DNA of 64,000 nt from Streptomyces sp. I6 (GTDB lineage: Bacteria; Actinomycetota; Actinomycetes; Streptomycetales; Streptomycetaceae). Below are positions 51,982 to 61,963 of the stretch, piece by piece. The stretch spans positions 1,333,501 to 1,397,500 of the forward strand of contig RHDP01000001.1 of assembly GCA_003725745.1 (NCBI GenBank). The letters run 5' to 3'. A program made the position numbers and the translations under genes. The first letter of the stretch is position 1, and every line of letters starts with the position of its first letter. The notes below the pieces were generated by a model. That model made no database searches. It worked only from the letters and a program-made list of their open reading frames with translations, and had not been told where the DNA came from.

Positions 51982-52977
51982 GTGGACTGGACTGCATGCG
52001 ATCGGGCCCGCGGCGCGCTCCTGGGACTGGCCGTGGGCGACGCCCTCGGCGCACCGGCGGAGAACATGCGGCCCTCCGAGATCCGCCGCCGCTGGGGCCG
52101 TATCGAGGGCTTCGTGACCGACAGCCCCGCGGGTACGGACGACACCGAGTACGCGATCTTCTCCGGGCTGCTGCTCGCCCGGCACGGATCGGCGCTCACC
52201 GTGGCGCACGTCGAGAAGGCGTGGCACCACTGGATCGCCGACCTGGACGAGGGCCCGTTCCGGGGGGCCGGCTTCAGCGAGCGGGGCACCCTGGAGAACC
52301 TGCGCCGCGGGCTGGCGGCGCCCATCACCGCGCAGCACCGGCACGCCTGGAGCGACGGGCTCGCCATACGGGCGGCGCCGTTCGGGGTGTTCGCCGCGGG
52401 CTCCCCCGGCGAGGCGGCCCGGCTGGTGGCCGTCGACGGCTGCGTGAGCCACGACGGCGAGGGCATCTACGGCGGGCAGGCGGTGGCGGCGGGGGTGGCC
52501 GCTGCGATGGCGGGGGCCGGTCCGGCGGGTGTGATCGGCGCCGCCCTGTCCGCCGTCCCCCTGGACTCCTGGACGTCGCGCTCCCTGCGCCGGGCGGTCG
52601 TCGCGGCGGAACGCGCGGGAACGGATCCGCTCGGCCGCGAACGGACGGTCCGCTCCGCGGTCGTCGTCGGCGGCTACCCGTGGACCGACCTGGCTCCCGA
52701 GGCGGTCGGACTGGCCTTCGGCGCGTTCGCCGCGGCCCGGGGCGACTTCCGCACCTCGGTGCTGACCGCGGTCAACATGGGCCGCGACGCCGACACCACC
52801 GCGGCGGTCGCGGGTGCGCTGGCCGGAGCGATGTCGGGCGCCTCCGCCATTCCGCCGGACTGGGCCGCCGCGATCGGCCCGGTCCGGGGCAGCTGCCTCC
52901 CCTCCATGCGGGGCTACCACGTCCTCGACATCGCGGACCTGCTCACTCCGTACGACGACACCGAGGCCCCGTCATGA
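51982..52977 (+). CDS. ADP-ribosylglycohydrolase family protein 1
   Basis: A 331-residue DraG/ARH-fold protein. The metal-binding motifs are complete: GLAVGDALGAPAEN near residue 18, GTDDTEYA near 50, and NMGRDADTTAAVAGALAGAMSG near 265. Family members remove ADP-ribose from proteins or split other N- or O-linked ribose adducts using two Mg2+. The GTG at 51982 is seven bases after AAGGAG. It opens a long operon: the stop overlaps the next start as ATGA. The substrate is unknown. Confidence 0.9.
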   Translation: MDWTACDRARGALLGLAVGDALGAPAENMRPSEIRRRWGRIEGFVTDSPAGTDDTEYAIFSGLLLARHGSALTVAHVEKAWHHWIADLDEGPFRGAGFSERGTLENLRRGLAAPITAQHRHAWSDGLAIRAAPFGVFAAGSPGEAARLVAVDGCVSHDGEGIYGGQAVAAGVAAAMAGAGPAGVIGAALSAVPLDSWTSRSLRRAVVAAERAGTDPLGRERTVRSAVVVGGYPWTDLAPEAVGLAFGAFAAARGDFRTSVLTAVNMGRDADTTAAVAGALAGAMSGASAIPPDWAAAIGPVRGSCLPSMRGYHVLDIADLLTPYDDTEAPS

Positions 52978-54943
52978 CCCCCCGCCCGCTCGACTCCACC
53001 ACTGCGGACCAGCCGACTCCCGACGCCCCGGACACGCCGCCGGACCTGGCGGCGGACACCGGGGAGGCCTCGGCCGACGGGCCGGGTGCGGCCGCGCAGC
53101 GCCCGGGGCCGGCCCCGGGCGCGGAGGCACGGCCGGACCAGGGGAAGTCCCCGGACGGGCGGCAACCGCCGGCCCCGGCGGGGGCGGGGGCGGCCGGGAT
53201 GCCCGCGGCGCACGGGCACCGGGCCGAACCCGCGGACGCGGACGCGGACGCCGACGCGGACGCGGACGCCGACGCGGACGCGGACGCCAACACCGGCACC
53301 GGCACCGGCACCAACACCGGCACCAACACCGGCACCGACGCGGACCACGCCGCGCGGAACCGGCCCGCCCCCGGCGGCTCCTCCGCGGCCCCCCGGCCCC
53401 CGGCCGCCCCCGCAGGCCCGGACCCCACCGCGCGGAACCGCCCGGACCGGCCGGAGCCCTCACGCCCGGCGGGGCTGCCGGAGCACGGGGCGGGCCGGGC
53501 ACCACTCCATCCACCGCCCGGCGGCCGGCAGCGCGGTGCGGCGGCGGACGACGGCACGGCCACCGCGCGGACCCGGCGGCCGGACACCCCCGCGCCGGCG
53601 CCGGGGGCCGCGGCCCCGTGTCGGGGTGGGGGTACTCGTGCTGGCCGCACCGGGCGGCGGCACGCCCCGGCGAGGCGGCCGGCGCGCGCACGCGCACCGC
53701 TCCCCGCGCCCGCGACGGATACCGCACACGGATCGAGGGCCTGCTGCTCGGTCTCGCCGCCGGTGACGCCGCCGGGTGGCCGGCGGCGCGGCACCGGGCC
53801 GCGCGGATGCCGGAGTGGACCCGGCGTCTCACCCGCGAACTCGACACCTTCGCCGAGCAGAACGCCACGACCACGCTGCCGGTCCCGATCGCCCTGAACC
53901 AGCCCCCGGAACCGCTGCGCCTCGGCCCGTCCGACGACGCGGAGTGGGCCGCCTTCGCCGCCGAGACGGTCCTCGCCTCCGCGGGTGAGCGGTTCGACGG
54001 CCTGGACCCCGGCCGCCGGGTGCGCACCGCCGTCGACCTCGCCTGGAACGCCCTCGCCGGAAAGATCGCCGCGGCCGAGGCCCGGGCACCGGAGGTCGAG
54101 GCGGCCGTGCCTCCCCTGCGTGCCCGTATCTCCGTACGCGCGGGCCTCGGCAATCTCGCCACCGGACTGCGCCCGCCCGCGACCGGCCACGACAATCCGC
54201 ACTACTTCGACGACGCCGCCTGCGTGCGCGCCGCCGTGCTCGCCGTCGTCCACCCGGGCGACCCACGGGCCGCCGCCGAGCTGGCCGAGTTCGACGCGCG
54301 CTACACCCAGGACGGCGACGGTGTGCACGGCGCCCGCGCCATGGCGGCCGCCGTCGCCGCGGCGCTCGGCGGCGCGACTGCGGACGCGGCCGTCGGCGCC
54401 GCCCTGGCCGAGCTTCCCGAGGCCACCGAGATCGGCCGCAACGCCCGGCACGCCCTGGCGCTCGCCCGCCGCGCGGAGGACGCCTTCTCCCTGGTGCCCC
54501 TGCTGGAGCACCAGATCGTCGACCACGTCTACAGCTACGGCATCGCCGCGGCCGAGACGGTGCCCGTCGCCCTCGCGCTGGTGACGGCGGCACGCGGCCG
54601 GATGGGCGGGGCCCTGCCCGCCGCCGCGTGCCTGTCACGCGTCGCCGACTCCGCGCCCGCCCTCGCCGGAGCGCTGACCGGGGCCCTCGGCGGGGCGCAG
54701 GCCGTGCCCGCGGCCTGGCGGGACGCCTGCCGCACCCTGGCCGGCTGCGCCCTCCCCCGCCTCGCCGGCACGGACCTGGTGGAACTCGCCGGGCTGCTGG
54801 CCCGCGCCATCCGCCTGCCGGACGCCGCCCCGGCCGGGCCGCACACCCCGCCGTCCGCCGCCGTGGCGGCCCCGGTGTCCTCATCCTCGGCCGCCGGTGC
54901 TGCCGCCACCGGAGGAGGTACCGGCCGGACCGCGGGCCCGTAA
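52974..54943 (+). CDS. ADP-ribosylglycohydrolase family protein 2 with disordered N-terminal region (frameshift)
   Basis: The ATG at 52974 overlaps the previous stop. The first 215 or so residues are low-complexity, rich in Pro, Ala, Asp and Thr, with an (Asp-Ala)n run and Thr-Gly/Asn repeats. The DraG-like domain follows (YRTRIEGLLLGLAAGDAAGWPAARH, then LGPSDDAEWAAFAAETVLA). The frame changes between the two parts; one extra C in the CCCC at 53614-53617 joins APVSGWGYSCWPHRA and gives 656 residues. Two metal motifs are altered: TDDT is SDDA, and the C-terminal GGDxDS appears as SRVADS with the first Asp lost. Catalysis may therefore be weak or absent. Confidence 0.82.
53238..53340. repeat. 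Hexamer repeats inside ADP-ribosylglycohydrolase 2
   Basis: About nine GACGC(G/C) hexamers (53238-53290) encode alternating Asp-Ala, followed by CACCGG-type hexamers coding Thr-Gly and Thr-Asn pairs. Codon choice alternates between units. This is a coding minisatellite prone to length change. Confidence 0.88.
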
Positions 54944-55016
54944 CTCGCCTCTCCCGGACCCGAATCCCCGACGCCGCCTGCCTCACCCGCGCCCGCCCCG
55001 GGTGGACAATTCCGGC

Positions 55017-56182
55017 ATGACACTCTCAGCGCACGCGGTCGCCACGCTCGACGACCGGATCACCGGCTCCCTCGTCGGCGCCGCGGTCGGCGACGCGCTC
55101 GGCGGGCCGGTCGAGGGATACACCCCGGAGCAGATCGCGGAGCGCCACGGCGGCCGCGTCCGGGGCGTCGTCGGCCCCTGGCACGGCGGCGACTGGCGCA
55201 CCGCCCGCCCCATCGCGCCGTACCACAAGGGGACGGGCACGTCACCGACGACACCCTGATGACGCACGCCCTCGTCCGCGTCTACGCCGCCGTCCGGGAC
55301 CACCTCGACGCCTACTCCGTCGCCGACCACCTCGTACCGGACCTCGTCTCCACGCCGCGCTGGATCCCCGAGCTGGAGGCCGAGGCCCTGCCGCTTCAGC
55401 GGGTGTTCCTCGCCGAGAAGTGGCTCGCGGCCCGGCTGCACTACGGCCATGTCGACCCGCGCGAGGCCGGCACCGGGAACATCGTCAACTGCGGCGCGGC
55501 CATGTACATGGCCCCGGTCGGGCTGGTCAACGCGGCCAACCCGGCCGCCGCCTACGCGGAGGCCCTGGACGTGGCGGGCGCCCACCAGTCCTCGTACGGG
55601 CGTGAGGCCGCGGGCGTCCTCGCCGCCGCCGTCGCCGCGGCCTGCACACCCGGGGCGAGCCCGGAGTCCGTCATCGAGACCTGCCTGTCGCTCGCCAAGG
55701 ACGGCACCCGCTCGGCGATCGAGGCGGTGGCCGAAGTCGCATCCCGGCACGGCGACTTCGAGCCCGCGCTCCGTCCGCTCAGGGAGGCCGTCGCACCGTT
55801 CGACACCGTCGGGCCCGACTACCGCGCCCCCTCCCTGGCCGCCCGCCGCCCCTCCCGGCTGCACTCCGTCGAGGAACTGCCCGTCGCACTGGGCATGCTG
55901 CTCATCGGCGACGGCGACTACCGCAGGACCGTGCTGGGTTCCGTGAACTACGGCCGGGACTGCGACTCGATCGCCACGATGGCCGGGGCGCTCGCGGGCG
56001 CGCTGCACGGCGAGGGACCGGTCCCGGCCGACTGGGTGAAGACCGTCGCCGAGGCCAGCCGCCTCGACCTGCACGCCCCGGCCAGGACGCTCACGGAGGT
56101 CGCGTACGAGATCTTCGCCCGTGACACCCGGCGCCGCCGGGCGCACGAGGCCGCCTTCGCCGAACTGGCGGACGCCCGGTGA
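55017..56182 (+). CDS. ADP-ribosylglycohydrolase family protein 3 (frameshift)
   Basis: A DraG-fold protein with intact metal motifs: LVGAAVGDALGGPVEGY, VTDDTLMTHALV and NYGRDCDSIATMAGALAGALHG. The frame breaks just before TDDT; one extra G in the GGGG at 55229-55232 gives YHKGDGHVTDDT and 388 residues in all. It starts at the ATG at 55017, 73 bases after gene 2 without a strong ribosome site, and its stop overlaps the GTG of gene 4. Of the four it looks the most like a standard active enzyme. The central insertion TPRWIPELEAEALPLQRVFLAEKWLA is shared with long-form actinobacterial homologues. Confidence 0.87.
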
Positions 56183-57773
56183 GCCTCCGGCTCACCTGGG
56201 TCCAGCCCGAGGACCTGGTCGGCCACGAACTGCGCCAGGCCGCCGAGGACGGCCGGGACGCCTCGGCGGTCGCACACCGCTGGCGGGCGGCGGGCGGCAC
56301 GCCGGCACCCCCGGCCGCGGGCGCCTCACCGCGGCCCGCGCCGCCGCGGCTGCGGACGCTGGCGCTCCGGCTCCTGGACGAACTCGACGCGCTCCCCGCG
56401 CCGTTCGCCGGCCGCGAGCCGACGGGCCTGCCGGCCATCGGGGCGGCGTGCCCCGACTGGCCCGGGCCGCGGCCGCGGGACGTGCCCGGGCGGGCGGGGC
56501 ACGGGACGGACGACCGTACACGGGACATGCCCGGGCGCGGGACGGACGACCCGCCGGAGACCGGACCCGGACGCGGGACGGACGACCCGCCGGAGACCGG
56601 ACCCGGACGCGGGAGGGACGGCCCGCCGGAGCAGCGGCTGCACGCCGCCTGGCTCGGCCGGGCGGCGGGCTGCCTGCTCGGCAAACCCGTGGAGAAGCTC
56701 CCCCTGCACGCCATCCGCGCACTCGCCCGTGCGACCGGCAACTGGCCGCTGTCGACGTGGTTCACCGCGAGGGGCGTGCCTCCCGGGCTGCTGGCCGCCC
56801 ACCCCTGGAACCGCCGCTCGGCCCCCACCTCACTCGCCGAGAACATCGACGGCATGCCCGAGGACGACGACCTCGACTACCCGCTGCTGAACCTGCTCCT
56901 CCTCCAGCGGTACGGACGGGGCTTCGGCACCGCCGACGTCGCCCGGCTCTGGCTGGACGAACTCCCCGCCGGGCGCACGTTCACCGCCGAGCGGGTCGCG
57001 TACCGCAATCTGCTCCAGGGTGTGGAACCGCCGGAGACCGCGACCCGGCACAACCCCTTCCGGGAGTGGATCGGCGCCGCCATCCGCGCCGACGTGCACG
57101 GCTGGACCCACCCCGGCGACCCGGCCGCGGCGGCCGAGCAGGCCCATCGGGACGCGGTGCTCACCCACACCGCGAACGGCGTTTACGGGGCGATGTTCGT
57201 CGCGGCGGCGCTGGCCGTGGCGGCCGGCGGGGCCGCGGACGTACACACATGCCTGCGCGAAGGGCTCCGTGTCGTCCCGCCCCGCTCCCGGCTCGCCGCG
57301 GCCGTCCGCCACGGCATCGCCACCGCCGCCGCGCACGACGACTTCAACACCGTCGTGGACCGGCTGCACTCCGCGTACGGTGCCTACCACTGGGTGCACG
57401 CCGTCCCCAACGCGGCGCTGCTCGCCGCCGCGCTCACCCACGCGGACGGGGACTTCACCGGCAGCATCTGCCGTGCCGTGTCGGGCGGCTGGGACACGGA
57501 CTCCAACGGCGCCACCGCCGGCTCGCTGGCCGGGTTGCTCGCCGGCAGCCCCGGCCGGCTGCCCGAGCGCTGGACCGCCCCCTCAAGAACCGTCTCGCCA
57601 CCACCGTCGGCGGGTTCGACGGTGTCGGCTTCGACACGCTCGCCCGCCTCACGTACGCCCACTCCACCGGCGCCGCCGACGCCACCCGAACCGCCCGCAC
57701 GGCCCGCACGGCCCGCACGGCCCACACGGCCCACACGGCCCACACGGCCCATCGGCAGGATCCGCACGCATGA
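56179..57773 (+). CDS. ADP-ribosylglycohydrolase family protein 4 (frameshift)
   Basis: A 531-residue, strongly diverged member. Residues 1-90 are a helical preamble. A repeated PGRGTDDPPET unit (about residues 115-150) then links to the catalytic fold, where GDALG has become GCLLGKPVEK, TDDT has become EDDDLDYPLL and the third motif is GGWDTDSNGATAGSLAG. The last part needs one extra C in the C5 run at 57578-57582 to read APLKNRLATTVGGFDGVGFDTLA. It ends in (TARTA)/(THA)n repeats. The GTG at 56179 overlaps the previous stop as GTGA. Loss of the first motif Asp suggests a changed metal site or substrate. Confidence 0.83.
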
Positions 57774-58109
57774 CCGGCATCGCCGTGCCCGGCGACCGCA
57801 GCACGGACCGCGTCGCCCCTGCCCCGGGGGCGGCGGCCCGTCGCGGAGAGACCGCGACGGGCGGCAGCCCCGCACCGCCCCGAGGGCCGCCGGTGCCCGA
57901 GGCGACGGCACGGGCACCCACCCCGGCCAACACTCCCCGTCCAGCGCCGCCGCCTCCCCACCTGCCCGCCGTGTCGCACCCGGGCCCGGTACCACCCGGC
58001 CGGCAGGAAGCCGAGGGCACCGCACGCACCGCGGGAGCCCTACGCCCCCCACACCCCCGCGAAGCCGCCGCACCTCGCACGACCCGCAGGAGACTCGCAA
58101 GGAGCCCCC
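57770..58109 (+). pseudogene. Possible ribokinase/PfkB relic
   Basis: The ATG at 57770 overlaps the previous stop as ATGA. The first 33 codons read [20 protein letters not shown] and then [10 protein letters not shown], which resembles the first strand and loop of PfkB sugar kinases (GxTNxDxVxxxxxxPxRGETVTG). After that only Pro/Ala/Arg filler follows, with no GGKGANQA or GAGD motif. It may be the stump of a deleted kinase gene in the operon. The filler holds the ribosome site of the next gene. Confidence 0.4.
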
Positions 58110-59376
58110 ATGCACGACCCCGACACCACCGGTGCCGTCGCCCGCCCGTCCGTCCCGGCCGGCCCGTCCGTCCCGGCCGGTGCGCCCGCCGCGAGCGGGC
58201 CGCTCGCCGGGCTGCGCGTCCTCGACCTGGCCACCCTGTTCGCCGGGCCGCTCGCGGCGACGATGCTCGGCGACTTCGGCGCCGATGTGATCAAGGTCGA
58301 GCACCCCCGCAGACCCGACCCGTCGCGCGGCCACGGCCCGGCAAGGACGGCGTCGGGCTCTGGTGGAAGCTGCTCGGCCGCAACAAGCGGACCATCACGC
58401 TCGACCTGTCCGCCCCGGCGGCCGCGAGACGTTCCTGAGGCTCGCCGCCACCGCGGATGTCGTCATCGAGAACTTCCGCCCCGGCACGCTGGAGCGGTGG
58501 CGGCTGGGCTGGGCGGAGCTGAGCGCCGCCAGCCCCCGGGTGGTGCTGGCCCGGGTCACGGGCTTCGGCCAGTTCGGCCCGTACTGCCACCGGCCCGGTT
58601 TCGGCACCCTCGCCGAGGCCATGAGCGGCTTCGCCGCGCTCACCGGCGAACCGGACGGCCCGCCCACACTGCCGCCCTTCGGACTCGCCGACTCCATCGC
58701 GGCGCTCGCCACCTCCTACGCCGTGATGACCGCGCTCACCGCCCGTGCCGCCACCGGTCGCGGCCAGGTCGTCGACATGGCGATCATCGAGCCCATCCTC
58801 ACCGTGCTGGGGCCGCAGCCCATCTGGTACGACCAGCTCGGCTACGTCCAGCCGCGCACCGGCAACCGCTCACGCAACAACGCCCCCCGCAACACCTACC
58901 GCGCGGTCGACGGCAGCTGGCTCGCCGTCTCCACCTCCGCGCAGTCCGTGGCCGAACGCGTGATGCGGCTCGTCGGCCGTCCGGAGCTGGTGTCCGAGCC
59001 GTGGTTCGCCTCGGGCAGCGGCCGGGCGGAGCACGCCGAGGTGCTCGACGAGGCCGTCGGCGCCTGGATCGCCCGCCACACCAGGGACGAGGTCATCGCC
59101 GCCTTCGACAAGGCCGAGGCCGCGGTCGCCCCCGTCTACGACGTACGGGACGTCATGGCCGACCCCCAGTACCGGGCCCTCGGCAGTGTCACCGAGGTTC
59201 CCGATCCGGAACTCGGGCCCATCCGCATGCAGAACGTCCTCTTCCGCCTGTCCGAGACCCCGGGCGGCATCCGCTGGGCCGGCCGGCCGCACGGAGCGGA
59301 CACCGACGCCGTGCTCGGGGAACTCGGACTCACCCCCGGCAGGATCGCCGCCCTGCGCGCGGAAGGCGCCCTGTGA
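58110..59376 (+). CDS. CaiB/BaiF family III CoA-transferase (two frameshifts)
   Basis: A 422-residue class III CoA-transferase. It begins with AAGGAG and the ATG at 58110, followed by [38 protein letters not shown]. The middle reads [54 protein letters not shown], and the catalytic Asp is in [15 protein letters not shown]. Two one-base losses break the frame: CCC at 58337-58339 and the CCCCGG at 58413-58418. Such enzymes move CoA between carboxylic acids. The stop overlaps the CitE-like gene as GTGA, so its CoA ester product is probably the substrate of that lyase. Confidence 0.88.
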
Positions 59377-60170
59377 CCCCGCTCACCTGGCTGTACGCAC
59401 CCGGCGACCGGCCCGAGGTGGTCGGGAAGGCGCTCTCCTCGGGCGCCGACATCGTGATCGTCGACCTGGAGGACGCGGTCGCGCCGCACCGCAAGGCGTA
59501 CGCCCTCGCGGCCACCGCCGAACTGCTCTCCTCCCCTCAGCCCGTGCCGGTCCACGTCCGCATCCACGCGGAACGGGACATCGCCCCGCTGGCCCGCCTG
59601 CCGGGCCTGGCCGCTCTGCGCATCCCCAAGGTGACACACGCCTCCGACATCCGGGGCCCGGCGAGGCTGGCGCCCGGGAAGGGGCTGTACGCGCTGCTGG
59701 AGTCGGCGGGCGGGGTGGAGCACGCCTTCGCCATCGCGACCGCCGACCCCGCGGTGCGCGGCATCGCGCTCGGCGAGGCGGACCTCCGGGCGGACCTGGG
59801 GGTACGCAACGACACCGGGCTGGACTGGCCGCGCAGCCGCGTCGTCGTCGCCGCCCGCGCCGCGGGGCTGCCCCCGCCGACGCAGTCGGTGTTCCCCGAC
59901 ATCCGCGACCTGGACGGGCTGGCGGCGTCCTGCGCCCACGGCCGCTCCCTGGGGTTCCTCGGCAGGGCCGCCATCCACCCCCGGCAGCTCCCGGTGATCG
60001 AGCGCGCCTACCTTCCCGGCACCGAGGAGGTGGAGGCGGCCGAGGAGATCGTCAAGGCGGCGGCGACGGGCGAGGGCGCCCTGGCCCTCCCCGACGGCCG
60101 CTTCGTGGACGCGGCCGTCGTCGCCGCGGCCCACCGCACGCTCGCCCTCGCCGGCCGCGACGGCTCGTGA
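59373..60170 (+). CDS. HpcH/HpaI (CitE-like) CoA ester lyase
   Basis: A 265-residue TIM-barrel lyase. Motifs are [37 protein letters not shown] (substrate Arg/Lys and metal acid), [15 protein letters not shown] and [14 protein letters not shown]. It belongs to the group with citramalyl-CoA, malyl-CoA and citryl-CoA lyases, which split a hydroxy-diacid CoA ester. It is translationally coupled to the CoA-transferase. Together they could activate and cleave a C4-C6 hydroxy-acid to acetyl- or propionyl-CoA plus an oxo-acid. The exact acid is unknown. Confidence 0.9.
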   Translation: MTPLTWLYAPGDRPEVVGKALSSGADIVIVDLEDAVAPHRKAYALAATAELLSSPQPVPVHVRIHAERDIAPLARLPGLAALRIPKVTHASDIRGPARLAPGKGLYALLESAGGVEHAFAIATADPAVRGIALGEADLRADLGVRNDTGLDWPRSRVVVAARAAGLPPPTQSVFPDIRDLDGLAASCAHGRSLGFLGRAAIHPRQLPVIERAYLPGTEEVEAAEEIVKAAATGEGALALPDGRFVDAAVVAAAHRTLALAGRDGS

Positions 60171-60547
60171 CGCGCCCCGGTCGGGCACCCCGCCCGCCGG
60201 TGCGGACCCGGCGCCCGCGGCTCCGCGGCCGCGGAGCCGCACACGGAGCCGGCGCCCCCGGGACCGGGTGGCGGTTCTCCTTGGCACGACTCCACCGCGC
60301 GGTCCGGCGGGCGGTCCGGCAGGCGGTCACGCACCGCGGCCCCGGTGTCCCGGGGCTCCGGCGTCCCCGGGGTCCCGCACGCGCACGGCCTGCCCACCGC
60401 TGCGGCCCGCTCCGCATGGCGGACCGGCACCGTGGCACGCGCCCGGCCATCGCGCGGCAGAGCCGGAAGGGCGCCGAAGCTCCGGGGCCGCCCGGCCGTG
60501 ACGGCCGGGCGGCCCGGGGCACTCGGTGGGCGGGGCCGGGCTCCCGG
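60171..60547. other. Intergenic region between CoA lyase and lgt (convergent)
   Basis: No gene is seen in these 377 bases; the frames are GC-driven shadows. The right end carries a large hairpin that belongs to lgt. Confidence 0.5.
60486..60514 (-). terminator. Hairpin terminator of lgt
   Basis: A perfect 14-bp stem (GGCCGCCCGGCCGT with ACGGCCGGGCGGCC) separated by one base, so the real loop is opened by the inner pairs. It lies 34 bases after the lgt stop and could serve the convergent CoA lyase gene as well. Confidence 0.75.
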
Positions 60548-61561
60548 TCAGTTCCTGTTCGCGGACCCGGAGTCGGCCGGGTCGCCCTCGGCGTCCTTGC
60601 CCGGTGACAGCGCCCCGGAGCCGGGAGTCCCGCCGGAGGCGGATGCGGAGCCGGGGTCCGCGCCGGCCTCGTCGCCCGGAGTGCCCTCGGCGCCGGCCCC
60701 GTCCTCCTTGCCGCCCTCGTCCTTCTTGCCGTCCGCGCCCTGCCGCACGGCCGCGGGCTCGACGATCTCCTCGCGGCCCGGGCGGAGCCGGGCGGAGACC
60801 ACGATGTAGACCACGGCCAGGACGAAGACCAGCATCGCCGTCCAGACGTTCAGCCGGAGGCCGAGGACGTGGTGCGCCTCGTCGACGCGCATGTACTCGA
60901 TCCAGGCCCGGCCCGCGCAGTACGCGGCGACGTACAGAGCGAACGCCCTGCCGTGGCCGAGCCGGAAGCGGCGGTCCGCCCAGATCACCAGCAGCGCCGT
61001 ACCGACACACCACAGCGACTCGTAGAGGAACGTCGGGTGGTAGAGTCCGGCCTCCCGGTTCACCCCCTCGCTGATCTCGAGGGCCCACGGCAGGTCCGTC
61101 GGCCTGCCGTACAGCTCCTGGTTGAACCAGTTGCCCCAGCGGCCGATCGCCTGTGCGAAGGCGATGGCGGGCGCGATGGCGTCCGCGTACGCGGGCAGCG
61201 GGATGCCCCGGCGGCGGCAGCCGATCCACGCACCGACCGCGCCGAGCGCGATGGCGCCCCAGATGCCGAGGCCGCCCTCCCAGATCTTGAACGCGTCGAC
61301 CCAGTTCCGGCCCTCGCCGAAGTACAGCTGGTAGTCGGTGATCACGTGGTACAGGCGTCCGCCGACGAGGCCGAAGGGGACGGCCCACACGGCGATGTCC
61401 GCCACTGTGCCGGCTTTGCCGCCGCGGGCGATCCAGCGCTTGTTGCCGTACCAGACGGCCACGAAGACACCGATGATGATGCAGAAGGCGTAGCCGCGCA
61501 GCGGAAGCGGTCCGAGGTGGACGACACCGGTGGACGGGCTGGGAATGTAGGCAAGGTCCAT
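60548..61561 (-). CDS. lgt: Prolipoprotein diacylglyceryl transferase
   Basis: A 337-residue integral membrane enzyme that adds diacylglycerol to the lipobox cysteine of prolipoproteins such as LivK. Seven membrane segments are visible. The Lgt signature GRWGNWFNQELYG is near residue 145, and PSPSTGVVHLGPLPLRGYAFCIIIG and the HPTFLYESLW loop are typical. The ATG at 61561 begins MDLAYIPSPSTGV. The last 65 or so residues form an acidic, Gly/Ala/Pro-rich cytoplasmic tail (KKDEGGKEDGAGAEG...), common in Streptomyces Lgt and of no known role. Confidence 0.95.
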   Translation of the reverse strand: MDLAYIPSPSTGVVHLGPLPLRGYAFCIIIGVFVAVWYGNKRWIARGGKAGTVADIAVWAVPFGLVGGRLYHVITDYQLYFGEGRNWVDAFKIWEGGLGIWGAIALGAVGAWIGCRRRGIPLPAYADAIAPAIAFAQAIGRWGNWFNQELYGRPTDLPWALEISEGVNREAGLYHPTFLYESLWCVGTALLVIWADRRFRLGHGRAFALYVAAYCAGRAWIEYMRVDEAHHVLGLRLNVWTAMLVFVLAVVYIVVSARLRPGREEIVEPAAVRQGADGKKDEGGKEDGAGAEGTPGDEAGADPGSASASGGTPGSGALSPGKDAEGDPADSGSANRN

Positions 61562-61963
61562 GGCAGGTCCGACGCTACCCTGCCGGGCCCCGGGCACGGC
61601 AACCGACCGCGCAACGTCTGCATAACAGGCCCGGTCGGCCCGCGCGGGCGCCGTCCGACGAGCCCGCCCGTGACCTGCCCGTGCCCGCGCGGCCGCCGCC
61701 CACGGGCCCGTGTGCACCACCGGGGCCCGCACCCGACCGGCCGACGCCGCCGAACCCCCGGAACGGAGCCACGGAACTCACCGGGACGCGAGGGACGCAC
61801 GGACACGCGGACACGCGGACACGCGGGACGCAAGGGACGCACGGGACGCACGGGCACGCGGGGCCGGTGGGCACGCGCGAGAGCGGACCCGGGGACAGGC
61901 GGACGCGCCCCCGTCCGTTCCCCGGCCGTGCCGCCGCGGAAGGCACGTCCGGACGCGTCCGCG
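61562..61963. other. Intergenic region between lgt and the DsbA-like gene with repeats
   Basis: About 400 bases without a gene. The part 61790-61862 is made of GGACACGCG (three copies in a row) and GGGACGCAC units in an otherwise GC-rich stretch. The lgt promoter must lie here but no clear -10 or -35 is seen. Confidence 0.55.
61790..61862. repeat. Short tandem repeats (9-10 bp units)
   Basis: Runs of GGACACGCG and GGGACGCA(C/A) units, about eight copies in total with small changes. Intergenic minisatellite upstream of lgt. Confidence 0.75.
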
